Shown piece after piece: positions 1 through 11,293 of a DNA stretch of 64,000 nt. Made by a program: the position numbers and the translations under genes. Source of the stretch: Glandiceps talaboti (Eukaryota > Hemichordata > Enteropneusta > Spengelidae); the NCBI RefSeq assembly GCF_964340395.1, contig NC_135570.1:6025322-6089321 (forward strand). The letters run 5' to 3'. The first letter of the stretch is position 1; every line of letters starts with the position of its first letter. The notes under the pieces are model-generated. The model was not told the DNA's origin, did no database searches, and saw only the letters and a list, made by a program, of their open reading frames with translations.

Positions 1-1800
1 TCGGAAAATAAGCAGATGTTTTTATCGAGGCGAACTGCAAACAAATCCTACACAGAGAATGATTTATTCACGATGCAGCTCAACTTCTTACAATGACTAG
101 TTCATAAATCAGATTTTTTTAACGCTGGATGCATGCATGCTTACATGTAGTATGGATAAAGCCAGTGGCTCGTGTAGTAGGATATACAAATGTACTAAGG
201 CAACTACCCACGGCTTTGTTTTACAGTCGACAATTTCAGAGGATGAGAAATATAGCACATACAACACAGTAATGCGATACCGTTAGTTTATGGTTAGTAG
301 TGGACAGGCACGAGACACCCCTGGGATTTTAAGTAGAAGTTTTATATTGATATTTATACACGTACGTTTTTTTTATTTCCAAATGTTTAAATTTGCATCA
401 GTTGTCTAGTCTTCATAGGAGCAGCTAAATTTCTTTATTTGAATACATGAACTACACAATATACTGAGTGAAGATGAAAACGCTAATCTGAAGGGTGCCC
501 ATCGGATTCAGAGAGACTAGTTTATTATACATCAATTCTTTTGAAAAAATCTAAAAGCTACTCAAGTAACTGTACCGGCATGGGAAGTATTACATTAAAG
601 GTCAAATTCGGCTCATCAGATTATTGATTGCTTCGTTAGGTTCCCGGATAGGGTTAATACGTTTTTTGTGTGGTTAGCTAATACGGCTTGGTTCACCAAT
701 TAAAGTCTACTATAAAATCTCCACAACTTGATGAAGGGGACGTATATCGTAATTTCCGGATCTACATATGAACCTAACTTCAGATGCTTGAATCTATTCA
801 CTGAAGGAATTACAGATTGACTGTTGAAGTGCAGTACATTTTCCAAATTTGATTAGATCTTCTAAATTTAGGTTTGATTCCATATAAGCTCAACCTCTTG
901 ACGACACTGTCATGATTTTCCTATATGCAGTACGCCAAAAAATCATGTTATACCGTAACTTATAGACAATCAGAAACGTTGTTATCTATAATTTACTTCA
1001 GTCTGCACCTCGAGCTTTGCTTACATGGATTAGACGTCTAGCAAATCCATTTTATTTAATCTCGCTCGTAAAATGTAAGCAGTGTCATCTTTTTGATATT
1101 TGTATATAAACTGAAATCACCCTAGTCAAATAGTCTTAAGAAAATTTCATTTTTTTCTAGTTATATAAGTCCCTTGTCAATGAGTTAGTTTAGAATGTTC
1201 TTAACACTTGATCATTCAACTATTACTAAAATGAAGTAGCCTCTTCCATCATGTTCATGAGAAGCCTTGGACGTGCATACATAAGAAAAATGTCAAAGTC
1301 AGGAATCGCAATTCATTATTTGAAGTAGTTTATATCAATTTTGTAGATTATAAACAAAAGGGGAGATGTCTGGTAATTTTTTTATCAACTGCTCATTGTA
1401 CAGTGACTCAGTGTGGGTGTTTTCATACAGACTCTGGCTGTCAATAAACTGGATACGTAAACTGTGATGTAATTGGCTGCAACAAGATTATGTTGGAAAA
1501 TGGAATGGCTATAGATACCATCCAGACATGAGGGGGAAGGGAGTGGTCACATAAGCTGACCAGAGACTGGATTTTTTTCAGATTAGATCAGAACAGAATG
1601 GCTGTGAATACTTATGAAGTGCGAGTGTAGAATCATACAGTAGATCTAGAATACGTACGCGTTATACTCGTGATATGTTACATTGTTGATCTTGACCTGG
1701 CCCAGTGATCAATCATGCTATATATGATAACATATTATTGAACAAGGGTTAGACCGCACTCGAAACACTGTTATCCATAATCAAAATTGATAAACCTCAC
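1..1800. other. No gene recognised; left flank or intron of the GPCR gene
   Basis: AT-rich sequence. I searched the minus strand for the missing TM6-TM7 exon of the GPCR (CWxP and NPxxY motifs) and did not find it. It probably lies left of the window or is too divergent to see. Confidence 0.5.
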
Positions 1801-2202
1801 CTTTCGCTTCGATCGAGCATGATTTCGATCCCTCGTGGCGTCAGCATTTCCAGGGAGATTCCGCCCCCATAGTCGGCGTGCCACCCGAGTATACGTGTAA
1901 GTCAGAATCGCCAGCGGTATAAAGTAAGTAATCAGAAGAAAGAACACTTCCCATACTTTAGCAAATGTCTCACTAGGGTACCACTCACTACAGAAGTAGT
2001 AAACTGTAGAGTCCCAGGACACCTGTGAAATTGTGGTCAAGACTGCTTGTATCAGCGACAACAAAATTGCAACCAACCAAATCATGAAAATAATTATCTT
2101 CATCCGGATTTTTGTGAACTTAGATCTCAAGGGGTACATGACAACGATGTATCGATCAATTCCTACGGCAGTAGATGTACCAATGCTGACAATTACAGAA
2201 AC
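1801..2202 (-). CDS. GPCR exon, TM3 (DRY) through TM5 and loop 3
   Basis: 134 codons in phase 0. The acceptor is ATGTAG at 2203-2208 and the donor is GTGAGG just below 1801. The exon starts inside TM3, so the DRY motif comes 16 residues after the intron. A class A receptor intron inside TM3 just before DRY is a common position. Confidence 0.8.
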
Positions 2203-4727
2203 CTACATATAGAGTGGAAAATAATGCATATTAGGATGGCCTTACTTAGTTCTATGTTTTTCGTCACCCAACCGACACTATATTTCTTAAATCTAGCGAA
2301 ATCTAAAAGTAAAAATAAATAAAATAAAAAGATCGACGTCACCTCGAGAAGGAAGTATCAGAATTATTTCCTATTACGAATTGAAAGTATCTCCAACATG
2401 TACTCATACACTTATGTTTAACATTTTATTTTTATTTTAAAAAGGTATATTTATTGCTGAAATTCGGGAAATTTGATAAAACAAAAGACTTTTCCCCCAG
2501 GTGACCTCGGGCATCATACAAAACTAAATTCAGCATCTGGTGATGAAAAATGTGGATAGGTACTCGCAGAACTTACATGTATGCGAACCCAATTCACCAC
2601 ACTATGATTGTCAACAACAAACAAAAAGCTCTTCAACGGACATGACCGCTAAACCTTAATAACAATTTGCACGGAAAATTTGAATAGTCCTTATACCTCC
2701 ACCGGCGGAAGTTGGTGGGGATGTTTTCTGTTTGTGAACATGATACCATAGGGGAAAGGACAAATAATCAATTTTGTTATCGCGATTTTCAGGATTTCTA
2801 ATATTAGTTTCTGTATATTTCAAATAAAGTTTTAAATACTGTTTCCTCTCACTGTTTTTTTTCTATTTCCTACCTGATATCACTGTCTTATCCGAGTTTA
2901 TCATCTTTGCATTAATTAGTAGCTGGCTAGAACAAACTAAAATTAACACGTTATCATGCCGTGAGTGTAAACATCCACAGATCCGACTAATGGAGGTGAC
3001 ACGTGTTACCTCCATTAGTTGATGCGGCCCATCACCCCCAAAAATTGAGTAGGTCGGGCCCGTTAAAAAGCATATTTTTTCCTGACCTAATTCATTTTAT
3101 CTGCATGATAGATTCTCTATATGAATTCATCTGATTACAAGTCACGTGGTTGACTTTAATACTTGGATTATTATATTCCTAAAGTTGGTTTGAGTTTAAG
3201 TTCGGATCAGGGTTTGGCTTCACTGATTCTGAAGTTGATGAACCTTTGGTTGTTGTTGATGAACTTCGAATGTAATTAATTTCAAAGTGAAACACTCAAC
3301 GATTTAAAGGGAAATTGTACTTCAGGGCCTTGCCTACAGCTGCCATCTGATGACATTCTACCTAGTAGGGTCTGCACAAAATTCAATTTGCAATTCCGAT
3401 ATACCAGTATGTCATGACCATGATTACCTAGCTGTATTAGCATTAGGTCGCTCAAAGTTATAACGTTACAGCTATACTTTGCTTGATGTTAACGCGCGTC
3501 TTAACTTCTTTTAGCACAAATAATTTTTACAACAAAACGTGTACATGACGTCAAAACCCGACTAGATATCATTCTTTGGACAGTCTGCACATACGGAGAG
3601 AGATCATTACTTTTAAGCTTTCCATAAACTGGCACAGCTTTCCGCTATCCCGTCATTGCACATGTTATTACTAGTGTAACAGGTAACAGTTTTAGTGCGC
3701 CCCCATCCCCGCGGCCCAGAAGCTAATGTTCCCCGGGTACACTAGTTTTGTGCGCCCCCCCCCCCCATCCCCCGCGGCCCGGGAGCTAGTGTTCCCCGGG
3801 TACACTAGTTCCTAGCTACCGACTGACATCGCTCTTTATTGAGTTACAAACAAGGACTTGGCATATGTTGATCAAAGTGAAATTTTCGAGTAGGATGTCA
3901 TGATAAAATTGACTGTTTTATAAATTAAAAATCCGAAATAAATACCCAATCCTCATCCATATGGCCACTTTAAATGGTGAAATTCATCTACCATATTTTG
4001 ACAAAATGTCAGAATCTTTCATCTACAGGAATCTTAGGAATAGACCGTCTACCCAACTCATTTGAATATTATAATATTATAATTCACAAATGAAAAGAAA
4101 ATACAAGCAATTCTTACATATTGTTACCACTGAAGTCATTGAAGTCTGAGAAAATGTATACATGTTATACATGATGTAGTCTACTGCAGTGGGCCGGGTA
4201 GTTAATGTATCAAGTATTTCGTTTTCATGTGTAGTGACTCGGTGTGTATCAACTGTTCTTCTTATATTGGTTGAATCGAGATATAAAATACAAATGTGAG
4301 GTACTACATGCTTTGAGTGAGGTAAGTTAAAAATTGGCCGTAAAGAAAACGGTTCTGTAAAACTGATGACAACAAGATTACTTACGTGTTGTAAGAAGAT
4401 AACAATGTGACACATCGGGGTACCAAATATCCAGTAACCTAACATGATCGTAGGAAAAGTAAATGGCATGCAGAATATAGCCATGGTTAAATCCGCTAGA
4501 GCCAGGTTGACGATGAACGCACTCAGATTTGTGCCGACTTTTCTCCCGCCTAGTAGCGCACATAATAGAATAACGTTGCCGACAATTGATAGAAACATAT
4601 TAACCGTGAAAGCAGAAGTCATGATAACCTGGTCGGAATTGGGGAGTTCCAAAGAAAGGTAGTCATATTCTGTACTTTCAGTGCTGTTCGTTGTGTAGTT
4701 GCCACATATATCGTTGTAACCTTCCAT
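1801..4727 (-). CDS. Rhodopsin-family (class A) peptide GPCR, partial, two exons seen
   Basis: Spliced exons 4727-4386 and 2202-1801 join in phase 0 to give 248 residues covering the N-terminus to the cytoplasmic end of TM5 and loop 3. The N-terminus has two N-glycosylation sequons (N10, N14). TM1 (about 34-58) has the GNV motif, TM2 (about 67-92) has LALADL with Asp79, and Cys106 precedes TM3. DRY is at 130-132 and is followed by a YPL-type second loop. Trp156 marks TM4, Cys185 is the expected disulfide partner in the second extracellular loop, and Pro210 marks TM5. The LWG-NLPG and SKRKV pattern after TM5 resembles tachykinin-like and other neuropeptide receptors. The family role is coupling an extracellular peptide to G proteins at the plasma membrane. 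TM6, TM7 and the tail are missing, so the ligand cannot be assigned. An upstream in-frame Met at 4754 is an alternative start. Confidence 0.8.
3690..3808. repeat. Tandem duplication of about 60 bp with a C-rich core
   Basis: Two adjacent copies of a block that begins TAGTGCGCCCCC, passes through CCGCGGCCC and ends GTTCCCCGGGTACACTAG. They differ mainly in the length of the poly-C run and a few substitutions. The block is much more GC-rich than its surroundings. Confidence 0.8.
3835..3974. mobile_element. Solo right arm of MITE family A
   Basis: About 140 bp matching the right arms of the elements at 10146-10499, 52192-52549 and 58437-58759. It starts in the loop-proximal GAGTTACAAACAAGGACTTG and runs to the terminal CCATATGGCCACTTTAAA. 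The left arm is absent, so this is a truncated or recombined copy. Confidence 0.75.
4386..4727 (-). CDS. GPCR exon, N-terminus through start of TM3
   Basis: 114 codons ending at CAC followed by a GTAAGT donor (phase 0). I prefer the Met at 4725-4727 because it directly precedes a short glycosylated extracellular tail. The Met at 4754 would add nine residues. Confidence 0.75.
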
Positions 4728-5660
4728 GTTATCGGGATATAAGCGTGACCACAAATGATCACTGATTTCACGACAGCAGGGAGAGAAGAAATGTTGTAAT
4801 CCGTATAAATGTGTGCTCTGACGTCACCGATCACGCACGGCGGTGAATTTACCTAAGGGTAGCGCAGCCCATCATATTTCTTATACATCTGGTTGCTTCA
4901 TTACTAGAACTTTTGAAATTTTAATTACTAGTATTCAACAATACACCCCTTAACCTGGGATTGGATTACGCAGTACTGCTTACGAAGAAAATAAAATGTC
5001 AAATGTGCATTAAATCAAAAGCAATTTCTCTTTATTTTGTGCACTCACGGTCAGAAATGTTATATTTACGAATGACAGGAAAAAACAACTCATCATACGG
5101 CCAAATATAAACGATTTGTGGTTTCGATAACCCGATCGACCCTAATTTAAGCCGCTAACCCTGAACATTTTTTACATTCAAAAATGTAAAATGGTGAGAC
5201 TTTAATTCTATTGCTGTGTAAATTTACACATTGTTTACATGTACAATGGCGAGAAGTTAATTCCATTTCCGTGTAGATTTTTTTTGCCAAAGTACCTCGG
5301 GTTAATTAAATTGTCCAATCCTATTCCAGAGAAACCAGATCTTTTAAGATGAAAGTATACAGTACAGTCTGCATATTGTATTTGTGTACTTCACACACAA
5401 TACATTGTCTTCATTTACTTCCTTGCAACCTCATCAAACTATCACAGAAGAATTGTTACCAACAACCGACTTGAGTATCTAGTCTTAGGGGTTGAAGCAA
5501 TATTTCAACAAAAATGAGAAGAGGTAAAAACTAATTATTGACAACAAGCTTTATTACAGGAAGTTGAGTTTCGTTGTTATCAATGTAGGTACAAAATTTG
5601 AAACTAGCATTTCTGGTCATATACATGATAAGTTGATGGTTGTTTTATTCATGTGATTGC
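4728..5660. other. Intergenic or FNIP intron, no gene recognised
   Basis: No exon of FNIP, the GPCR or any other family recognised on either strand. The 5' exons of FNIP must lie further left, either beyond the GPCR (which would then be nested on the opposite strand) or outside the window. Confidence 0.4.
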
Positions 5661-5990
5661 CATGTGTTCTGTTCAGATTACCAGACATACTAGTAGTTAT
5701 ATATGTTTATCATGTGATATGTTCAGGTTACCAGACATACATACTGATTGTTGTCATGTGATCTGTTCAGATTACCATACATAGTTACTGATGTTCGTCA
5801 TGTGATCTGTTCAGATTACCATACATAGTTACTGATGTTCGTCATGTGATCTGTTCAGATTACCATACATAGTTACTGATGTTCGTCATGTGATCTGTTC
5901 AGATTACCATACATAGTTACTGATGTTCGTCATGTGATCTGTTCAGATTACCATACATAGTTACTGATATTTGTCATGTGATGTCTTCAG
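5661..5990. repeat. 44-bp minisatellite abutting the FNIP exon
   Basis: About seven copies of a 44-bp unit. The middle ones are near-identical and the outer ones diverged. Each unit contains TTCAGATTACCA, which is also the splice acceptor and first bases of the adjoining exon at 5991, so the array looks like an expansion of the acceptor region. Confidence 0.85.
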
Positions 5991-6154
5991 ATTACCAGAC
6001 GGAGTGGTGATGTGACTATGCTAGAAGAAATGGTGTATGGATCTTTACCAATGTCAAGTAAAGGCACAACAGTCAAAGTGCACGTCATCCGACAACCAGC
6101 TGAACTTATGCTGAGTAAAGTGTTTCCAGTCGGAACGCAAAGAGAGAGTCAGAT
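5991..6154 (+). CDS. FNIP: FNIP exon, N-terminal-half conserved segment
   Basis: Acceptor TCTTCAG at 5984-5990. The frame reads [18 protein letters not shown], then [17 protein letters not shown], closely matching vertebrate FNIP. The best donor is GT at 6155 (GTAATA), after which the frame meets stops. The exact start could shift a few bases, because the adjoining minisatellite contains further copies of the acceptor sequence. Confidence 0.75.
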
Positions 6155-9100
6155 GTAATATAAGTAAATTCTACTTTCTTTTATATGATCTTGATGTCAA
6201 TAATTTTAGTATAGAAATATAACTTTCTGTCTCCTTGATATCAATAGCATCAGTGTAGTGTTGTTACTAAGGTCTAACAACCTCCCAGTGATAGTAAAGA
6301 GGAAACCGTCGGTAACAGGAAATGGGAAAATCTGGTAAAACTGGCAAAGTTTCCCAATGATGATGTGAACCCCCCCCCCCCCCCCCAGTGAACTGATCCG
6401 CCAATTATGAATTAGCGCCCTCAGGTGTTGCCCAGGGTTCGGCTTCCTCCCTTTGTTTTTCCCATGATCCTTCATGGTCAGCCATTACTGTTTTTGTCGT
6501 CTGTTTGCACGTTTGCTCAACCAACCACCCACCCACCCACCCACCCTGTTGTGTTTTTTCTGCGATTTGTGTTTAACTTGGTACGAATACTTGCAAGATC
6601 TAAATTGTGTGTTTTCTTTGTTCAGAGTCAATTGACTGTTATTTGTTATGTTCGTCCTCGCTTCATTGTATTCCGGATCTGGATCTGGATAAATACACTG
6701 CATAACACTCCAGGTGGAGTCGAACATACATGAACTGGTGTGGTAGAGTCGTATGTTCTACTCATTTATTGAGATTTTTACTCAGCGTTATTCACGAAGT
6801 CAGCAGGTGGGTCTTTACTGCCTTGCTGACGTGCCTAAAGTTCCTTGGTGCTCTTAAATTTTTTTGGAACTTTTCTGCTGCCAAACTAACCATGTACTGC
6901 ACGCATGAGTCTTTGCCTTTTGCTGTGAGTGAGTGAGTGAGTGAGTGAGTGAGTGAGTGAGTGGGTGGGTAATTACTGAACCCCTGTTTTTGTGTAACTT
7001 ATTTCTCAGGCATTGTTTCATGATATTATGTTTTCAAGGATAATTTCTTAGAAAGGACTTGATTTGCTTCACTTTCATTTTACTACTCAAAATTGAAGGA
7101 AAAAAAGAACCTGATTACAGTATTAAAAATGTAGTCAAACTCCTTTCTTTATCATAACTTTACCTTTGAACTCATTATCCTTATATGCATTCAAACTCAA
7201 GATTATAATTAATCTGATGTATTTGCAAAAGATGAGAGAGAAAAAATGCATTTCTGATCTTAACTTTATGTCATCATCTTTATTATGGGCAGATTTAAAC
7301 AAAAATTATTATGGAAATCAAACTTGGTTGTGTCATTCTGATGTGATCTAGTGGTCTGTCTGTTCTAACTTGTAAATATGTTTTGATTGCAGTGAGCAGT
7401 GAACGAGATTACATTTAAGTTTGTCTTCACCAGTCAGTGATTTTACAACTCCACAAACAATTAAAACAACAAGTCTCAAGACAGTGCTGGTAAGTGTAGT
7501 AGTGAGATGTTTGCATTCAGCCTGACCCAGCAATTGCCATATCTTGACATTTTAGGTGTTTCCCACTTTTTCATAGGGACACTTTTTTGAGTTTTTTTAA
7601 ACTCCTAGCTTATATTCTATGAACATTATTTTAAGTACGTATCCAGTGGTCGAGCTTGAGCTTACAACTTTCAATAACTGATTTTGCAACATGTCAAGCC
7701 CACCCCTCACTCACTGCCACACCCCATCCAGCCTTGCCCAGCCCACCTCACTCACACTGCCACACCCTTCCAGCCTTGCCCAGCCCACCTCACTCACTGC
7801 CACACCCCTTCTATCCTTGCCCAACCCACCTCACTCACTGCCCCACCCCTGCCAGCCCAGCCCACCTCACTCACTGCTCCACCCCTTCCAGCCTTGCCCA
7901 GCCCATCTCACTCACTACCCCACCCCTGCCAGCCTTGCCCAGCCCACCTCACTCACTCACTGCCCACCCCTGCCAGCCTTGCCCAGCCCACTTCACTCAC
8001 TGCCACACCCTTTCCATCCTTGCATACAGCCTGTACATCAATATCTCATCAAAAAACAATATATTTAGTGTCTTTACCCTAAAGTGTCCTGTCCAGGATA
8101 TATTTTATATTATTGATATAGGGAAATATATTTTTTACAAAAGTTGGGGAAGTCAGCAAAAACAGTAATGTAGTAATTTTATACTTGATTGATATCAACA
8201 TTTGACTACATGTTTCAAAGAAAGTCCAAGTAAAAAACCTCGGCTACTGATGTTTATCAACTTACCAGGTTTCACAAAACACTGAAATGTATTTTTACTT
8301 GTATATATAACCCACTCAAAGCATCACAGTATTATAGTCTGGTTCTAATTTCAGAAAATTGAGTGCTGTACGCATTATGGGGTAAAAGCTGGAAGGCAAA
8401 TTTTTATGGAAATTGCTGGTGCTGAATCCAACAAATATGCCTTCCAAGTGTAATTTTGAGATTTTACCCCTCATATTTAAAATAGAAATATAACAGAACA
8501 TAAAATATAGACAGACATGAAATGAGATTTCATATGAGTCATACTCAACATAAATTAAGACTATTTGCTACAGTTACATGCATTTGTTGTGCACTAGTTT
8601 TAAAAATTGTCTTCTTGATAATTGTTCTTTCCAAGTAATGATAGTACATTTGTAATGTAGTACATCGTAGACCTTAATGTAGACCCTAAAGCTGGTTCAG
8701 AAAGAAGGATCAACTATTACTGATACCGATTACTATCGCCAATAGTTTCCATACACAAACCAACTCAAAATTTTGAGGGTTCCAGCCTTTACATAACAAC
8801 CAGACAAGTAGGATATCGCCAACCTAACTACCATACAACCTGGTTGAATGTTCAGAACCCCATTCCCCACCTCATATATGATTGTTGTTCATAATATCCA
8901 ACTTTGTCACAAGTGTTGGATAATATGAACAGCAATTATACTGTAGCACTATATGTAGCAGATGATGTACTATATTACAAATATACTATTATACTCATAA
9001 GAGAAATATCCATTCCCAAGGAAAACAACTACATCAAATTGACTGTCTCTAAAGTGAAACCAATAAATGTTGACATGGTAGGACAAGCAACAACTTTAGA

Positions 9101-11293
9101 GTCACATTTCCTATCCTAATTCATATTGCTATTTTTAATTTCCAGGAAAAGATTCTCCTGCAAGAAAATTCAGAGAAAAAAGAGTAGTAATTTATCATGT
9201 GAAAAGAATTGATATTGTGAGGGTTATCTGATTTCGAGATGTTTGTTTTCCTGGAAAATTTGATATGCTGCTTTGGAAATATTTTTGTTAAATTAATAAG
9301 CAGTGTTTTACTTGCAGAGATTTTCTATTAGGAGCACTCACGTAAAACACCTTTAAAAATAATTTTTGAACACGATATTTCCACAGAACACAGAGGAAAA
9401 GCTACATACAGAACAAAAAAAAATGGTAAGGATTTAAGTTCAACATGGCTGCCATATTGAATTTTCTCTTGATGCTTTACTCTAGAAAGTATCTCAATTG
9501 GTCAAAAATTAGGGTAAAAGCATTTTCAAGATTTCAGAAAGTCTTTTACACAAAGATGTCTCTTCTCTATCTAATATAAGTCTCTGCTGTTCTGACCTGC
9601 TGTGCCAAGTGTTGTTAATCCAATTCATTTGTTTACTTTCCTTGTTTGTAACATGTTCCACTCATCCTTGTTCTGATGTCGGCAGTTATAAAATGGCCAT
9701 TATTTTAATGATGTCTAGGTGATAAAATTCACAGGTAATGAGTGTTGGTTACTTGACCACTGCCGCTGTTGAAACAGGATCTATTTTATTCACAACTATG
9801 ATATTATTTTGACCTGATCGGGTCTTGTGCAACTGTTAGTAGAAAATAGTTGTATGGTTTCCATGACAACCTGTTCCCCCCTTTCATTACAGAATTCAGT
9901 ACTAGATGAACCAATAGCAGAAGCTGTGTGTATTGTAGCGGACACAGATACATGGAAAGTAGAACTACTGTCCAGTCAGATGTCTAAACCTGTGACTCCG
10001 GAGAAATCCAAGGACTCGGAGATCAGTTCTTCATCGATAAAACATGATATCTTGAAGTCAGTCAGTAATCTATGGGATCTGAAAATGTCATCAGAATTTG
10101 TAAGTAACAAATATCTATCATAATCAGTGTTCTCCCTGAAGAAAGTTTAAAGTGACCATATGGATGACGATAAGTATTATTTTGGATTTTTAATTTACAA
10201 AACAATTTTACCATGGCTTCCTACTTGAAAAATTAGTGTGAAACAACATAGACCAAGTCTGTGTTCATAACTTAGTCCATTGTAAAAAGCTAAAAAAATG
10301 CGTAAACAAATTTGTTATTGTACGTACAAACAAACATTTTACATATTTAATAATCTTGTGCAATTTATTGAGTTACAAACACAGACTTGGTCTATGTTGT
10401 TTCACATCATTTTTCAAGTAGGAAGCCATGATAAAATTGTTTTTGTAGATTAAATATCTAAAATAAAAACCCAATTCTCGTTCCTATGGCCTCTTAAAAG
10501 TCACCGAGTCCTAGTTATATCTGTGTGTCCTTGCAATATAATACTAATCACACCCAAACCTGCTGTAGTTTATGGCATCAAAACTAGTCTTAAGTATAAC
10601 TCAAATTGCTCACCTCCTGGTCGCCAACTCTCAACTTCAGATGTTATCAGTCTGTGAATCCACTTGCAAATCTTTCAGGAGGACATTGATATTCCTGACT
10701 GATAAATCTCTTTCCGTGATTAGTTCCAGTAGATCGATTTATGAACATTTTTAAATCTTGCTGAAAAATATTGAAATGTAAAGTTTCTGACTAAAAGCAA
10801 ATAAGGCAAAGTGTAAAAATAAAACTGATTGCACTCATACAATTGAATTTTGTAATTTCTGAAAGGGGGGGGGGGGGGGGGGGGATGGTATTTGTTATAC
10901 ATGCCTAGATATTGTAGAGTGAAACATGAGCAAATAAAAATCATGGTCTCTACAAATCAAAATTGAAGTCTTAGAATAAAGTGAAGTAAAATGTATTTTG
11001 AACCACTGGTATGTTTCACATAAATTACCATTCGTCTGAAAACAGTATTGTGGTATATAATCAAACTTTGCTCTGTATTTCTCCACAGTGTGTAATGCAT
11101 TTGGAAGACAAACTACAGGAAATTTACTTCAAGAGTAAGGCGTTAGCGGAATATCTGTGAGTGGATCGCAATGCTTAGTGCCAAAGAGTTGTTATCTATT
11201 CTGGACGTCAATCCAAATGATCTGAACTTGTTGTTGGGTGTGACAAGTGTGCATTCTCCGTGGGCTAACAACAGCCTAGTCAACATGCCTTGA
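5991..11293 (+). CDS. FNIP: Folliculin-interacting protein (FNIP1/2 family), incomplete or broken copy
   Basis: Three exons on the plus strand match FNIP. 5991-6154 matches the N-terminal-half segment that reads MLGEMMFGSV...LMLSKVF in human FNIP1. 9893-10099 matches the [12 protein letters not shown] segment, and 11089-11293 matches the CVMHLEDRLQELYFKSK C-terminus. In other animals FNIP binds folliculin and links AMPK and Rag-GTPase/mTORC1 signalling at the lysosome. Vertebrate FNIPs are about 1,100 residues. Here about 3.7 kb separates the first and second visible exons, and I found none of the several hundred central residues (most of the DENN part) there. The last exon has an in-frame TGA at 11158-11160, with the conserved C-terminus continuing one base out of frame. 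The exon identities are firm. Whether the gene is functional, misassembled or a decayed copy is open. Confidence 0.75.
6251..6370. mobile_element. Probable truncated copy of MITE family B
   Basis: Begins CAGTGTAGTGTTGTTACTAAGG and contains GGTAACAGGAAATGGGAAAA and TGGTAAAACTGGCAAAGTTT, blocks shared in order with the element at 12141-12313. The right terminus is not visible before the poly-C run. Confidence 0.5.
6926..6970. repeat. (GTGA)n microsatellite
   Basis: About ten uninterrupted GTGA units, grading into GTGG at the end. Confidence 0.95.
7695..8025. repeat. C-rich minisatellite, unit about 41 bp
   Basis: Eight or so imperfect copies of a unit built on CAGCCTTGCCCAGCCCACCT and CACTCACTGCCACACCCC. 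The unit lacks stop codons in all three forward frames, so long Pro/His/Ser reading frames arise as a by-product. Confidence 0.9.
9893..10099 (+). CDS. FNIP: FNIP penultimate visible exon
   Basis: 69 codons in phase 0, between acceptor TTTCATTACAG and donor GTAAGT. It begins [20 protein letters not shown], followed by WKVELLSSQ, matching the [16 protein letters not shown]...W.VQV.SSQ block almost residue for residue. The serine-rich remainder and the end (SSEF) align to the region just before CVMHLED. Confidence 0.85.
10146..10499. mobile_element. MITE family A, full copy
   Basis: About 354 bp with long inverted arms (about 140 bp each). The left end is TTTAAAGTGACCATATGG and the right end is its diverged complement, CCTATGGCCTCTTAAAA. 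The arms pair over the ATCATGGCTTCCTACTTG-like segment and the AAACAACAT...CAAGTCTGTGT segment. It sits in the last FNIP intron. Confidence 0.85.
10866..10884. repeat. Poly-G run
   Basis: About 19 consecutive G in the last FNIP intron. The exact length is unreliable in most sequencing methods. Confidence 0.9.
11089..11293 (+). CDS. FNIP: FNIP terminal exon with one-base frameshift
   Basis: After acceptor TTTCTCCACAG the frame reads [20 protein letters not shown], then EYL, then TGA at 11158-11160. One base out of phase, the conserved tail resumes as [20 protein letters not shown], then [12 protein letters not shown], and ends with TGA at 11291-11293. The length between the two conserved blocks exceeds the vertebrate spacing by one nucleotide. 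This points to a single-base insertion near 11156-11165, either genuine or a sequencing error. Confidence 0.85.

Larger units (their letters stand above)
2203..4385. other. GPCR intron with repeats
   Basis: About 2.2 kb with no coding signal. It holds a GC-rich tandem duplication near 3690-3808 and a solo MITE arm at 3835-3974, both listed separately. Confidence 0.6.
6155..9892. other. Gap between FNIP exons: repeats, no recognised exon
   Basis: About 3.7 kb where the central FNIP exons would be expected. It holds a partial MITE-like sequence at 6251-6370, a poly-C run near 6370, a GTGA microsatellite and a Pro-coding minisatellite. No FNIP DENN-region motifs were recognised. Confidence 0.6.

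Noticed and set aside
7438-7489. Possible small FNIP exon ([17 protein letters not shown])
   Set aside because: Has an AG and a GTAAGT, but only 52 nt and no convincing match to FNIP.
7656-8168. Long Pro/His/Ser open frames in all three forward frames
   Set aside because: They come from a C-rich minisatellite lacking stops in any frame. No family match and no splice context.
8904-9119. 71-codon open frame between FNIP exons
   Set aside because: No resemblance to FNIP central domains; composition typical of AT-rich non-coding DNA.
11156-11177. 22-nt intron in the FNIP last exon
   Set aside because: GTGAGT and TTAG ends fit and the frame would be restored, but animal introns this short are not credible. 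A base insertion is simpler.
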